From: Sordaria brevicollis
Lineage: Eukaryota; Ascomycota; Sordariomycetes; Sordariales; Sordariaceae
NCBI GenBank assembly: GCA_033439795.1
Contig: JAUTDP010000001.1
Span: 5,580,001 to 5,644,000, forward strand
Length of the DNA stretch: 64,000 nt
Direction: 5' to 3'
Of the stretch, positions 21,403-33,845 are shown piece after piece. The translations under genes were made by a program, and so were the position numbers. The notes beneath the pieces were generated by a model that did no database searches, was not told the DNA's origin, and saw only the letters and a program-made list of their open reading frames with translations. Numbering within the stretch: position 1 is the stretch's first letter; each line of letters opens with the position of its first letter.

Positions 21403-23345
21403 GGTGAAGGTGTGGGAGATTGCGGCAGAATGGCCTGGGGAAACCCCTCTGAAATTTTTTTTATCTCATGCGGGATTGCATGCGAAAGCGAACCGTCGAG
21501 TTTTTTGATGGAAAACTCGCGTCGTGGTTGATATTTTGATGGGCAAAATCTGGTCCCTCGATGGAGTGTCGTTGAGGTTTCGGCGCAGATTTTGCTGTTT
21601 TGGCGGCGGATTCGACGGCCAATGCACGGTCTTGGCGATTGGCTGGGCTCTGCTCTTGCGAAGCCTGAATGGCGGGGGGAGGGGTTGAATGGGGTGGTTT
21701 TGGGCGAAGTTTTGCTGGTCGCGCTGGCTCTGCTGGCTTTTCAGGGAGGGAACGTGAGCGTGCCCACTGCCCGGGCCGTCCTTGGTCTGCGCGTCCACTC
21801 GCACACCAGTCAACCACCACACTGCCAGGAGACGCCAGTGGCCACTGCACTGTTTGAAGGTTGGAAGCGTGGGCGCGCCTCACAACCCCGACGACTCCAA
21901 CCTCGACTGCCTGGAGTGAGGAAGCCAAGCTGCCGAACCTGGAGACCAAGGCAGTGCCAGCCCGCTCCGATAAGAACCAATATCGTCATGTAAGGTAAGG
22001 ATTGGCGTGCAATCTTACAATGATGCGCCGCGAATTGAGCGATTCTATTTTGATACCTGTTTTTGCTCGTTTTCATTCTTACTATCAGAACCCTATGGCT
22101 CTCGGTGGAATGACGATGCAAAGCAAGCATTTGCCGGTCGTCATGGGCATCCTCGAATTGACGGGTGCATCCAGTTCTCCTGACAACAACTTTTCCCGTT
22201 CAATGAATTCAGTGATGACATCGCATTTGACATTTCCTCTTCATCTAGAGACCATTTGGCAGATTGACCGTTATAAATGCACTGGCATCAAAGAAGATTC
22301 CAAAATGTGCAATAAAATTCAACAGTGCTATGCGATGCATTTCACTTCACAACCCCGAAGTTCCTTCCAAAACGGTCAATGTTTTGTTTGGTTTCAACAA
22401 AGAGGCACGCGAACAGTCCCGACAGACATCAACCTTGACCGTCGAAAGGGGGCAGCGTGTTTGAAATGAATCAATCAATGGGCTGATGACCGAAATGAGG
22501 AGAAGTGTGGCTCGTGCACCCTACCTTTTACCCCACCCACCACCTTGTGCCTGCCCCCACTGTCCGCCTGCCTAGCCGAGCCAAAGAGGCCGCGGCACGC
22601 CTCTCTTTTGCCTCCAGTTCCAGTCTGTGACCGCCAAACCGAATGATTGAGGGACAGCAGTGAAGACGGGTGCGTGGCCGCCTGCCAAAAACGCCGGCGG
22701 GCTGCTCTGCTGGTGTCAGCCCAGGAGAAAGAAGTGATGGGTGGCCCCCGCCGTTCGCGGTGAGGCAACCTAAAATCGAGCGCCGCACTGAAGTAGTTGC
22801 AGTTGCAGCTTGTATGGAGTGACAAGCCCAACGGAGCTACCTGGACCTTGGTTGACCACCATTTGTGAACCACCACTGGCAGACATCCATCCATCCCATC
22901 TCAGCCTTATTCCTGCCTTGTCCAGACCCTTATCGACTTGGAGTGTTCGAACCCCTAATTCACCTCCAAACCTGTGAATGCCTCCGTCCTCCCCCTCACC
23001 AACTTTTTTACTGTCCAAAGTGTTAACCCGATACCCAGCGCCCCGAACTCGTACTGCTTCTCCAAGGAGCGACTATCGATACGAACTCCCCATTTACATT
23101 CAGCATCCGCGTCTACCTCTACCGCTTTAGTATCGCATCGCATCGCAGCACATCCGTTGGGCACACGCGCCCACATCGCCATCATCAGGAGGTATCGACG
23201 ACAACCAGCGGTGGAACAGAACAGACGAACTAAAAGCACAACCTGTTGTCGATTAACACCACGATTTGTACACCACGGTGCAATTTCTTATACCCGATAA
23301 TATCGAATATTCGCCGGTCGAAGATACACAACACAAATAGCCACG
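21403..23345. promoter_or_regulatory. divergent promoter region EPL1 / calcineurin B
   Basis: About 1.94 kb separates the two start codons. No gene is supported. The segment just upstream of 23346 is A/C-rich with stacked CGACAACCAGC-type sequence, as in many fungal leaders. Confidence 0.5.
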
Positions 23346-24465
23346 ATGGGCAACACTACCAGCTCCGTTCTGGACAACATTGTCCAGGGATCCAACTGTA
23401 CGTTTTGCCCGGCAGCATCTTGATTGCTGAAGCTATACACACATCCGTCGCTATTATCCCGAGCCTGTTGCACCGGCAGCACCGCAATGCTGCTGCTCTC
23501 CGCCATGATAGGGTTCGCGGAAGTAGGAAGATGCGCAGTGCATGCCTATTCATCTCAACCCGCCCTATGCGACTGTTCGCGAAGCTCCTGTCAAGACCAT
23601 TCACTAACACCGATGAGTCTACAGTCGACAGGGAAGAGGTTGACCGCTTGCGCAAGAGGTTTATGAAACTGGACAAGGCATGTTTTTACACCTCAGTTAC
23701 CATTATACCGCCATCTAATCGACCCCCGAGTTCTATCGCAAATCCACGAAGATGAAGCTCGAACAATCAAGATAATGGTGGTGTTGTTGGAACACTTGGC
23801 TAACCGGCAGGATCTCGTCCAACAGGATAACTCAGGTACCATTGAGCGCGAAGAGTTCTTGAGCCTGCCGCAAATATCGACAAATCCTCTTGCTACACGG
23901 TTGGTTATACCCTATACATCTTCAACTACTCTCGATGAAGTCTGGATATCTCCTGTCCCCAGATTTGCGCGGGACATTGCTACTTCGGCGCAACATGCGG
24001 CGTCATATATAGGAATAGCGGCTAACAGAGGCTAACAGAATGATTGCCATTTTCGACGAAGACGGCGGTGGCGACGTGGATTTCCAAGAGTTCGTATCCG
24101 GTTTGAGCGCCTTCTCGAGCAAGGGAAACAAGGAGCAGAAGCTGCGGTTCGCCTTCAAGGTGTACGACATTGACCGCGATGGTTACATCAGCAACGGCGA
24201 GCTATTCATCGTTCTCAAGATGATGGTGGGCAGCAACCTCAAGGACCAGCAGCTGCAGCAGATTGTCGACAAGACCATCATGGAGGCCGACCTCGACAAG
24301 GACGGCAAGATCAGCTTTGAGGAGTTCACCAAGATGGTGGAGAACACGGACGTCAGCATGAGCATGACTTTGGGTGAGTTCTCTTTTTGCTTTCTTTGGT
24401 TAACGTGATGGTGTAGTTTGGAGACCAATTACTAACTGTCCGCATCTTTGGCAGATCAATTCTAA
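23346..24465 (+). CDS. cnb1: calcineurin regulatory subunit B
   Basis: Five exons (23346-23397, 23625-23677, 23826-23899, 24039-24373, 24455-24465) encode 174 residues. Calcineurin B binds calcium and activates the catalytic A subunit, controlling calcium signalling and growth. MGNTTSS gives an N-myristoylation site. Four EF-hand loops are visible: [39 protein letters not shown] and [13 protein letters not shown]. The protein ends in MSMTLDQF. Introns 1, 3 and 4 have GT-AG ends. Intron 2 (23678-23825) starts GCATGT, so it is a GC-AG intron; any GT choice nearby adds residues or breaks the frame. Intron 3 ends in a duplicated GCTAACAG, and only the second copy keeps the frame. Introns 1-3 carry open frames that mimic extra coding sequence. 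Confidence 0.97.
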
Positions 24466-25524
24466 GGGGAAGCTTCGCTACATGTTTGGCTTCTGATACC
24501 CCCTGAAGGTTTCTGCGGTTGGTTTCTTTTTGCAATATGGGAGGTTTGTAACAAACTCATCTCTTCCCCGGTGGGATGAGCAGGGACGAGAAGCGATGTG
24601 TGGAGGAGACGGCGGTAAACAAGTCCTTACGGCTGGGAGCTTGACGAAGAAACGAAAGGAAACGGACGGATAACACAGGAATTTTTAATAAAAGGCGCAA
24701 TTTTTTTGACCCAGCCAATTTTCCTACAGCTCCGATGTTCGGTTGCAGGGTTCGTAAGTGATCATTACTCGGTGATGTCTACTTACCTCTACTTTGGAGA
24801 AACAGTGCGATCAAGATCTTAACCGAGCAGTCACGTCAAACCCGATCATGCGAATCAAGTTATCAGATCCCCCTTTTTCCTGTCACCTCTCTGCTACCGA
24901 AGACTTGGTATGCCGGATCCTGGGCGTTCAGTTAGCGTCCTGGTCTGGTACCCGGTCTACGCACTTCGGTTGGTTGATTCAAGGTGGGAGTGGCAAATTT
25001 TGCAAGACGTACCTGATCGGAAAATCAAAACCCAGCAGGGAGGGGTTATTTTGCGCAGCTATATCGCGCATGGAACATGGGAGGATGAACGGAGATGGTT
25101 CCGTTCCCTTGGAGACCTATTTCCACAACTTAGCATGGATGGTATGTGTCATGCCGTTGGAACCGATGGTGATGATGCTATGGAGGTTCTGTTGTTACAC
25201 TTTAGGTACACCACAGTCCTTCCCAAGTCGGCCATGTCCCCGTCTGGGTTGGTTGGATGGTATTCTATCCCATCTTCGGAGACTTTTGCGATATGTATAG
25301 TCACATCCAGTCAATCTCATCTTTAAGGTTGGGTATCACCGCCATCTCCCACATCACCGCAACTTCTACACTGCTACCTTACCTGCCTCTATAGCCCCGG
25401 AGGCCATCGGGGTACATTTATCATCATGACGGACGACAGGCAAAGAGTATCCTTGACGCTCAAGTCAACGCTTGAACGGACCTTGTAGGTACCGATACTT
25501 GGACACTCACTATCTTGGACCTCA

Positions 25525-25658
25525 GTACCGGTACTTCGGCTTCGCCGTTTTCACTCCTGGTCCAAAATCCTCTCCACTTCGTTCACACCGTGTCAATGTT
25601 GGAGAGCTGGTTGTATAGATACTTTAACCTCAGACTCAACCACCTCAAGTACCGGTAC
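25525..25658. promoter_or_regulatory. pair of GTACCGGTAC palindromes
   Basis: Copies at 25525-25534 and 25649-25658. Their flanks extend the symmetry: the second sits in CCTCA...TGAGG. A related half-palindrome GGTACCGATAC is at about 25488. Confidence 0.5.
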
Positions 25659-26304
25659 TGAGGTTGACACTACCACCTGCCTAAGTCATCTTCCATCCCA
25701 TCACACTCTATCCCATTTCATGCCGTCCCATCCTAGCTGTCCAACTCTTCTCCCCCTTGTCCCTGACCAAACCTTGGAACATCTTGGACAAGGAACAAAG
25801 TTCCCAACAGAACGGTAAGACCTTAGCCCAGGTGTAACATTAACACTGCCACGAGCTGCTGTCAAAGTCTGTCAGACATCGTTGAGTGTCTTACCACCCC
25901 GTCAAGCCTTCCCCTCATCTCAGAGTTGAACCAGACTGGGACCGGACTCGGCGCGGGGAGGGGGTGGGTGTCGAAGACTTATCCATGTCTGTCTGTCCCC
26001 TCGCGGTTTGACACATGGCACGAAGAAGCGAGAGAAAGCAAGATGGAGTGGGTAGGGCGGTAGAGGCGTGAAGGGGATGGACTGGTCGTGAGAAATAGGA
26101 CAAGGTGTTGAGCTTCGTGTAGAGACTTCTCCCTCCCTAGTATACATGTAGTGACTTAGATATCCTGAAGTCTGTTGTCACTCTTTGTCCCTGTCCGTCA
26201 CCCCCATGGCAAGGAAATTGCAGGACTTGATGATGGGTACCTCTGCCGAGTGAGAGAGTCACTGCTCGTTTCCATGGTCCTGGTTCTGGTGCCAGGGTAG
26301 CCAA

Positions 26305-26358
26305 GGTTATGGTCATGGTCATGGTCCTGGCCATGGTTATGGTCCAGGTTCCGGTTAC
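26305..26358 (+). repeat. degenerate 6-bp tandem repeat (GGTYNN)9
   Basis: Nine consecutive hexamers of the form GGTTAT, GGTCAT, GGTCCT, GGCCAT, GGTCCA and similar. On the minus strand they read Asp/His/Asn dipeptides in a 103-codon frame (26198-26509) that has no other support. Confidence 0.85.
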
Positions 26359-29300
26359 GCTTGGGGTTAACTAGACTGAGATTTCTACCACCCCAGCTAC
26401 TACCTACGTGCCGGTTTCGGACACTCAACGTTTTCGACGGAGAGAAGACCGGGGTCGAAAGCAAAAAGAGCTTTGAGTTAGAGATCTGTGAATTACCAGG
26501 TTTTGCCAACTCGGACCGACTTACACAGTCGGAGGTGCCGAAATCTTGGAATGGATTTCTCGCCCAGTTTCAGTAGAGACCAGGGTCAGGCAAAGGCTGT
26601 TGAGTACTCATCGTTATAGTTTCCAGGTCTCAAATCATGCAAGAGTGTATTGCAGGCTCCGGGCTACCCACGGAGGCATGTCTTAAGCCACGGACAAGGA
26701 GTTTTCGAATCTTGGGTGCGAGTGTCCACTGTGATGTGATAGCTGACAGTGGGCGAGGCACCTGGCAGGTAGACTTCTCTTGGCTTTTCAATCTGGAGAT
26801 TGCTAGGCGGGTCATTAGATGGACTTCTTGTTTTGAGGTAGGTGGGCAAGGCCTACACGATGTTGTAGACCAACTCTATAGTAGGTGCTCGTAATTGAGC
26901 GACAAAGATAAAAATGATGGCCATAATATCCGTCAAATTCCGCCGAAAAATCTTGTGAGTGTTATCTTGACAGAATAGGTTGACTAGCATACATCTCACA
27001 TAGATGGATTATCTTGTAAAGCCTTTTTTTCTATGAAGCGAGTAAATACTCCAGCTCATGTAGTGCACCTGCAATACTGATGGTCGGATGCTCCTGTCGT
27101 GATGATGTCTTGTCGAGTTTGTGATTCGAAGTTGTAGCCTCTGGTGAATGACTCAGAAGACAGCCTGTACCGTTGTGCTTTCAAGAATCCCGAGGAATCA
27201 CGCTGAGTTGACTGCCCGGAGGAAAGAGCGTCGGATACTGTACCTGCCCGTGGACAGTCGGTCCGCACCTTCCAACTTTTGGGAAAGGCATAATGGCAAG
27301 TGGGTCGAGCAGAATTTTCACGAGGTTGGGTGCTCTTTCCTCCTGTAGCCATCGCAAGGTGCGGTAGTCAGCCTCGAAGCTGTTGCCTGTCTTCACTTGG
27401 CTGTCACGGAAGGTACTACCAGCACAAAATCGGACGAAACAACTTGTTCCATGAAAACGAACCTTGTCACAACACTTGAAATGGTGAGTGGGATTTTGAG
27501 ACTGTGCTATGTATCAGTGGCACATGTGCTCATCAAGGAGATACATACTCGCTTGAGAGCAATGAGTCAATGTCCTCTCTAGCTGCCCTGAGTCAAGGCC
27601 CTCGTGTGATCTCAAGTCGGTCAACCTTGGAGTGGTTATCAGTCTAGAGCTAAAGCTGGCCCATTTTCAGCAACAATATCCACAATAAGCCAGCGACTTA
27701 AGCCTATAGCGAATTTTTATAATTGGACCAGTCATTCTCGCACACGAGCGGCGTCAGATTGCGAGTTTTAAAGTACCTAAGCCTATAGACAGTTGAACAA
27801 AGAATAGGATTCCTAGTCTAACTAATAGTTACCCATATAAACAGCCGAATTCTGACATACAACAACTTTCAGAAGGTGCTTGAGGGTGTGTCTCTATGCT
27901 ATGTAGCCCCTAAAGAGAACTTGACTTTGAATTGCCCTAGTATACGGTTGTCAACCTCGACATGTTCAACGAAGGTACTCAGTAGTGAGCTAGTCGACGA
28001 CATGCGTGTTTGCTGGGATTTACAGATATTGAAAGGGGGAATGTGTGAATGGTTTTTCCCACTACATTGAGCCGGTTGTAATCTCTTCATCCTGTCATGC
28101 TTCGGAATATTCTAGATATATAGCTCTGCTCAGGAGTAGAGGTATGTTCAAGAGACAACTTACAAGGCTGGAGACTTCTTCCTCAATCATCAAGTCGAGT
28201 GTTCGCCGTAACTGCGACGATGGAATTTTAGATACAAGAAAGACCAAAGAATACGTGAGATGCAAGGCCATGGCAAGTTTATCCGATACTGTCTCGTATC
28301 TAGATCCCTATCTATCTAGTGGGATAGTTGACATTCATAACCAAGTTTAGAGACAGAGCGCCCAGCTGAGTGTCCACCGTCGCTACTCAAACTCAATCCT
28401 CATAAGCTCTGTAATGGTGTCTCCCAGCGGATTCAGAGCCTCCTTCTTTCTCTCCTTGGAAACTTCATATCAGGCAGACTCTCTGTGGTGCTTCACAACT
28501 ACCTATCTGTGTTATTTATGTAACGCTTTGGCACATTGTTCAAGATCAGTTAGTGGGTAGTCCTTCCTTCTTCCGCAATTTTTGAATGTTCAACACACTC
28601 CATTAATTCGGTGTGCCCTTTCATCAGACTTCACTCGGTTGTAGTCCACCTCAGTATCATGTTCGCCATATTCAAGGCCATGGATTTTACAAGACCTGCT
28701 TCCTGCTTGCAAGTGGATTGAACTGGATGGCACATTCCGCACTCCCGCCTTTCCGCACCTAGAAGAAATTTTTGATGACACTGCGTGATCACCACTTTGT
28801 TCAATCTCTAGGTTCACTCAGCTGGTACTCACATAGTACTCTGGAATGAGTATACCCGATCATGGACGACCACTCAGCCAGATGTTCAGGGCCACGACCA
28901 CGGCCTTGCTTTCATCACCTACCTTATCAAGATCCCAATGCCAATCTCTGGCTGGCTACAATTACCTTCACACTTCCTGTCACCGTCCGGTTACAATTAC
29001 CCCGACTCACCAAATTGACCCGTTTCATGTTGCGTTTCTCAACTTTCCCGTCCTTCCTTTCACGGCCCTCTTCCTCACCACAGTTCCTGACCATGTAATA
29101 CATTTTCACAAAACCCCTTGTAGTTCGGCGATCATACAATCTTGGCAGAAGCCCGGGACCATGTCGTTGGGATCAAACTTGGCAGATTAGTGGCCAGATA
29201 TCCGAGCGTGTGAGCGGGCGGCACAGCACGCGCCGCGCGCGGTCAAGCGGGGACACGCCTTGTTGGGAAAAAGCAAAATTTTAAGATGGAAAAATGTCTC

Positions 29301-32300
29301 AATTAAAGTTTTGTGGTTGCTGAGTGGGACGTAACAGCGGCGGCACGCGTGTGGGATGGGAATGACAGGACACGGGTGGAGTTGCGCGTGCGTTTTGACT
29401 AGTATAGTACGAAGAATGAGTGCCTGAATGCCATTTGAACAATCGCAATGACGATCAAACAAGATGGGTGAGACAAGCTCTACGATAGCGGATAAGTTCG
29501 TTGGCGGTGATCAGTCATTTTTGTGACGAACACTAGTTCTATCATTAGTCTGATCCGTGGCCTTGGATGTGGAATTGCTTTGGGGACTATAGTGTCGCCA
29601 AGGTAGTAATGGTTACGGTAGGTAACGATGCAAGTAAGTGTATGGTGAGACGAGCGTAACGGAGATCATGAAGGTACCAGACGGGTACATTGTCAGGTAC
29701 GTATATACAGTAGTCCCCGTTCATGGTAGGTGTGTACCGTGCCGCCGAGGAGGTTCCGTTCCCTCTCTCGTTTCTTCTTCAAGTCTTGTCCTTCTCCTTT
29801 TGAAGTTACCCATCACTCACCCCCACTCGTGTCTGACCAGCAGATGATGAGCACGGACGATTCAGGAACGGGATGTCACGGTAGCCTCATTCAGAAGGTG
29901 CGTGCGTGGTTGAACAAAAGGACGGGATGTAACCAAGGGTTGACCGGGCTGTTGGACCCGTACTGTGAAAGTATTGGATATGACAAATGACTGGACGGAA
30001 AAGGATCTTGATCACTTACACAGGGTTGATAGGCATTGCAGGTCAGCCAGCCTTTCCCATAGTTCAAGGTTTGAAAGTCTTAGCTCGGTTTCTGGATCTG
30101 CGTGACTATACCTGAATGTTGGTGATAAGCTTTGATGGGCTAACTTGCCTGTCCCAGCGCAGCGGGTGAGGCTTTTTGGCTGATGATCATTTCGAGACAA
30201 ATCATCCACTGAGATGATACGGACCGAATATCGACGTACGATACGTTCCATCAGTTGCATGATCTGCAAAATTCCTTCAGACTTCAGCTGAGGAGCACGT
30301 CGCTGTACTATTCTCGGCGATATGTGCCTGAATAGATAGAAGTCGCGGGTAGGGGTTGATATAAGCTGAGATCAGAGTCATGATCAACGGTGAATTGAGG
30401 CAGCCCGATCTCACTGAAGAAAGGGAGGGTGATCAATCAACTAGATGTGCCCCTTGAAGGGAAGAATAAAGTGCCTAGATATGTCGCTTGCCAAGAATGC
30501 CTCTCAAACACTCAATAACATGTTGAGCGAGACATCAAGGCAACTGACAGGAACCCAAACCATCTGACAATGACATGTGGGAGTAGCCGAGGGATAGGTT
30601 AGGTTAGTGCCAGGGGCCGGAGTCATGTAGTTGGCTGTGAATCTGATAGTGGATGATTAGAGCCTCACTTCCCATTGCTTTTTCTTGTCTCGGTTTGGAA
30701 AAGAAAAGAAGCAATTCATACAGGTTCAGCTCGGTTTCCAATTGAATCACTCGGACTTGTCCTGGATGGTATATACATACCTGTACAAACCGCAGATTGG
30801 CGTTATCGTCGTATACACTGTAGAAGCCAAGAAGCAACTTGAAGAGCACATGACCCTCGGCAACTATGAAGCAACGCATCATTCCATGTGTGCGTAAATG
30901 ATGTTGACTGCGGGCGGGTGAGGTCTAGCCCGCCAGGCCAAACCGGCGGGTTGTATGCACGCTTTTAATGAACCAGTTGGTTGGCGGAAGCTGTTCAGTA
31001 ATCAGATTTCAGAAAACCCGTGAGGACGGACTGCGGAACTGCGGATCCGGGAATCGAATCTCGTACAGATCTACAGGCAGCAGTTCATCCGCAAGCCACC
31101 CGCGCTTATTTTTGTCCAGAATGGTTAGGTGCTTGATCAATACGGTAAGGGCTGTGAATGTGATTCAGATGATTGCGAGATGTCAGTGACCGACGTATGT
31201 GAAACTTACCAATGAGAATTGTCGGGGTCGTCGTCATCTGAATCATCGTGTCTTGAATAGTCCGAGCTAGACCGGTGTTCATTAGGTGTTTGTCGGCGTC
31301 CTCAAATGACAGCACAAAGCATGGAAGGCAGGAAGTTGAAGAGGCTGACGGTCAGCCTTGGGAGAGTTGGCACTGGATCGGAGAATCAGCTGGTCAATGG
31401 AAGGGGTGAGCTTTGGAGTGGTGTAGCAGAAATCTGAGGTCTGGGCAGTTTCGTAGCTTTGAGTTGAGTCGACTGCCCGATGTTCGACCTGGATGCGGAC
31501 AACAAAGAGTCAGTGAAAAGTGAAGCGTCGAGGCGCCCGTGAGAATCCGCGAAAAGGTTTGCCCGTAAAGGGAGGTAGAGGGACGAATTTTCCGTCTTCA
31601 AGTTGGAGCAGTAATCGCGCCTTCCGAGACAGGTATTGCCAGCCGGCTCAACACCCTCCTCACAGATGCAGTATTGGAAGGCAAGAGTGACCGACGGCAA
31701 TGAGAGCGGAAGGCAGCAAGAGCGGACGGCGATCAGGTGGTGATGGACCCGAGGTACCTAATGTCGGGTTGCTTTTGCCTTCCTATTCAAGAAGCCATCA
31801 CCGATGCTAGGCCAGAAGGCACGATGGAGGGTGAGCTTGCCTGCGGTGTCCATGATCGTGCCTGCCTCGATTGTGTGGCCGCGGTATTGTATCTTGTCGG
31901 TGGAGGAAAATGAGGAGGCCGCGAGCCGCGGGATTTCTGCCTCCTGACATTGGCTGTCTGGTTCCCAAGTCCCTTGCTGGCAGGTTTCCGTGCCGCCCGT
32001 TCGTTTTTTGGCCACGCCTGCAATGAGCATGAGCGTTTGAGATGTAACAGACGAAAAGCCCATATGCTGGCGAAGATCACGAGGTGCATTTTGCAGCGGA
32101 AACGGCACTCCGACGGGGGTTGAGTTTAAGGGTTGACGGGGCGACTAGGAATCACGAAATGCCGCGCGTAATTCGAGCGAAGACGGCGAGGGTGCGTAGT
32201 GTACCATTGACGCAGTAAACATGATGCGAAAAGCCCGTCCGGCGTTCTACGGTGCTGTTTGCGGCGCAGGGGAGAGCGAATTCCAGTTTCAGGTCCCCGG

Positions 32301-33776
32301 ATATCGCGCATCCATCGTGATAGGATTTTTGCTCTGCGCTGTATGGAGATTACGTTGCAACGTTTTATCTGCAGGCGTCTTTTCTTTTCCGGGGCTTCTT
32401 TGCAAACCTCCTCTGTGCTTGTGAGCTCGATGCTTGATTGGTCCATTGTCTCCATCCTTGGCTTCAACGCCGGCTGGTAGGTAAGTGCTCATCTAACGCC
32501 AGGTCATCAGTTTGGTCAGGGGTCCGATCTTGAGATTTGCTGGCGGCCCATAGATGTACAGGCCGCCGTCCCAGGGCCAAAGTCGGCCTACCAGAAATAG
32601 GTGAAAAATGAGCGTGTGCTGCCTTCCATTTGAATTTCTCATCGTGTGGCTTATTGTGAAGTGTCATACAGTGACTATTTAAGATCTGAAGGCGGTCGTA
32701 AATAGGGTCTCCAGAGCGAGGTGGCTGCAATATGTTCGCCGATATAGCCGTAGGAGTCGGCGACTCGAGGACGCCTCAAGGCGTAAACATGGCTTGTCAC
32801 GGTAGACCCAGTGCCGTGGTCCAGGAAAGTGAGTATGTGAGGTGCCAAAAATGGACGACAGAGGTAACAAGTCGGGCTGTCTTTCTGGCTCGCTTCCTGG
32901 AACTCCATCACGATCAAGGATTCATCTACTGTCCTTCCTGAAATGGCGATTTCGATAGTGCGGTCTCCATGGTTGCTGTGGACTGGACGACCGGCCTACT
33001 GACTCCTCTCCGGTTTGGGGAAATGGAGACAATTCTCCACGAGATCCTTCAAGCTTGGAAAGCTCCGTTTTCTCTTGTTGCGCGGCGTCAAGCCATCTCC
33101 ACCTGGAAAACGGTACATCGAGTGAGAGATGGCAGATGTACCGTGACCGCCGATGATAGGTAGGGGGGCTGGCCAGGCATTGGATGTGTAGGGCGCCGTA
33201 CATGCGACCCAGTCCCGCTCCAGGCTGTGACGGGCTGACGGCGCGAGCCAACAACAGCCGCTTCATCTGCTAGAGGAGAGGGCCTGGTCTTGTAGCTGGA
33301 GATCATGAGAGATCTCGGCCGGCCCTTTTTGCTTCCTTTTCTTGTCCTTCTGTGGGTACCGCAGAGCAGCCTTGCAGCATCACGATGGGGCCTCCCCCGT
33401 CGAGCTGGTGAATTACGTGGGACTGGGCACATCGTTCGTGTCTTCTTTCCCACACCCCCGGTCTGGTCCCATCGTGGTAGCGCCTCCAGAGAGATCCAGC
33501 GATCCAGGGTCCGAAAGCCAAGTTCCCGCTCCAGCCAACGAAACGAACTCCTCCGGGGCTCCGTTCTTGTAAAATACGTGTACCGTAACCCCGTAGCTGC
33601 ATGCTGCCCCATACTGGTAGTGTATCTGCCCACCGCATTGTTGGACTTGGGTGGTTGTTTTTTTTTTGGTGATGGCATTCGAACTTCTTGTTGGGTAGGG
33701 GGGTGGTTGGGCTGAACTACTTTCTGCAGCCATCCGTTTCGTGGTAGCACACAGCTTCGTCGTCATTGCCCGTTGC

Positions 33777-33788
33777 TACTGCTGCTGC

Positions 33789-33844
<56 letters not shown>
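33777..33844 (+). repeat. trinucleotide array (GCT)n(GTT)n
   Basis: A few GCT units lead into about 20 uninterrupted GTT units. Reverse strand reads AAC/CAA/ACA repeats. One frame gives poly-Val in an 81-codon frame that looks spurious. Confidence 0.95.

Positions 33845-33845
<1 letters not shown>

Noticed and set aside
23400..24035. Open frames inside calcineurin B introns (for example 23246-23755 and 23775-24035)
   Set aside because: They are intron sequence fused to short exons; correct splicing gives an uninterrupted 174-residue calcineurin B.
30914..30955. GGCGGGT...AGCCCGCC inverted repeat with a third GGCGGG
   Set aside because: The stem is only about 6-7 bp with no T-run or gene context, so no terminator or RNA structure is claimed.
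31040..31070. GGGAATCGAATCTCG resembling a tRNA T-arm
   Set aside because: No matching acceptor stem, D-arm or anticodon arm could be folded upstream.
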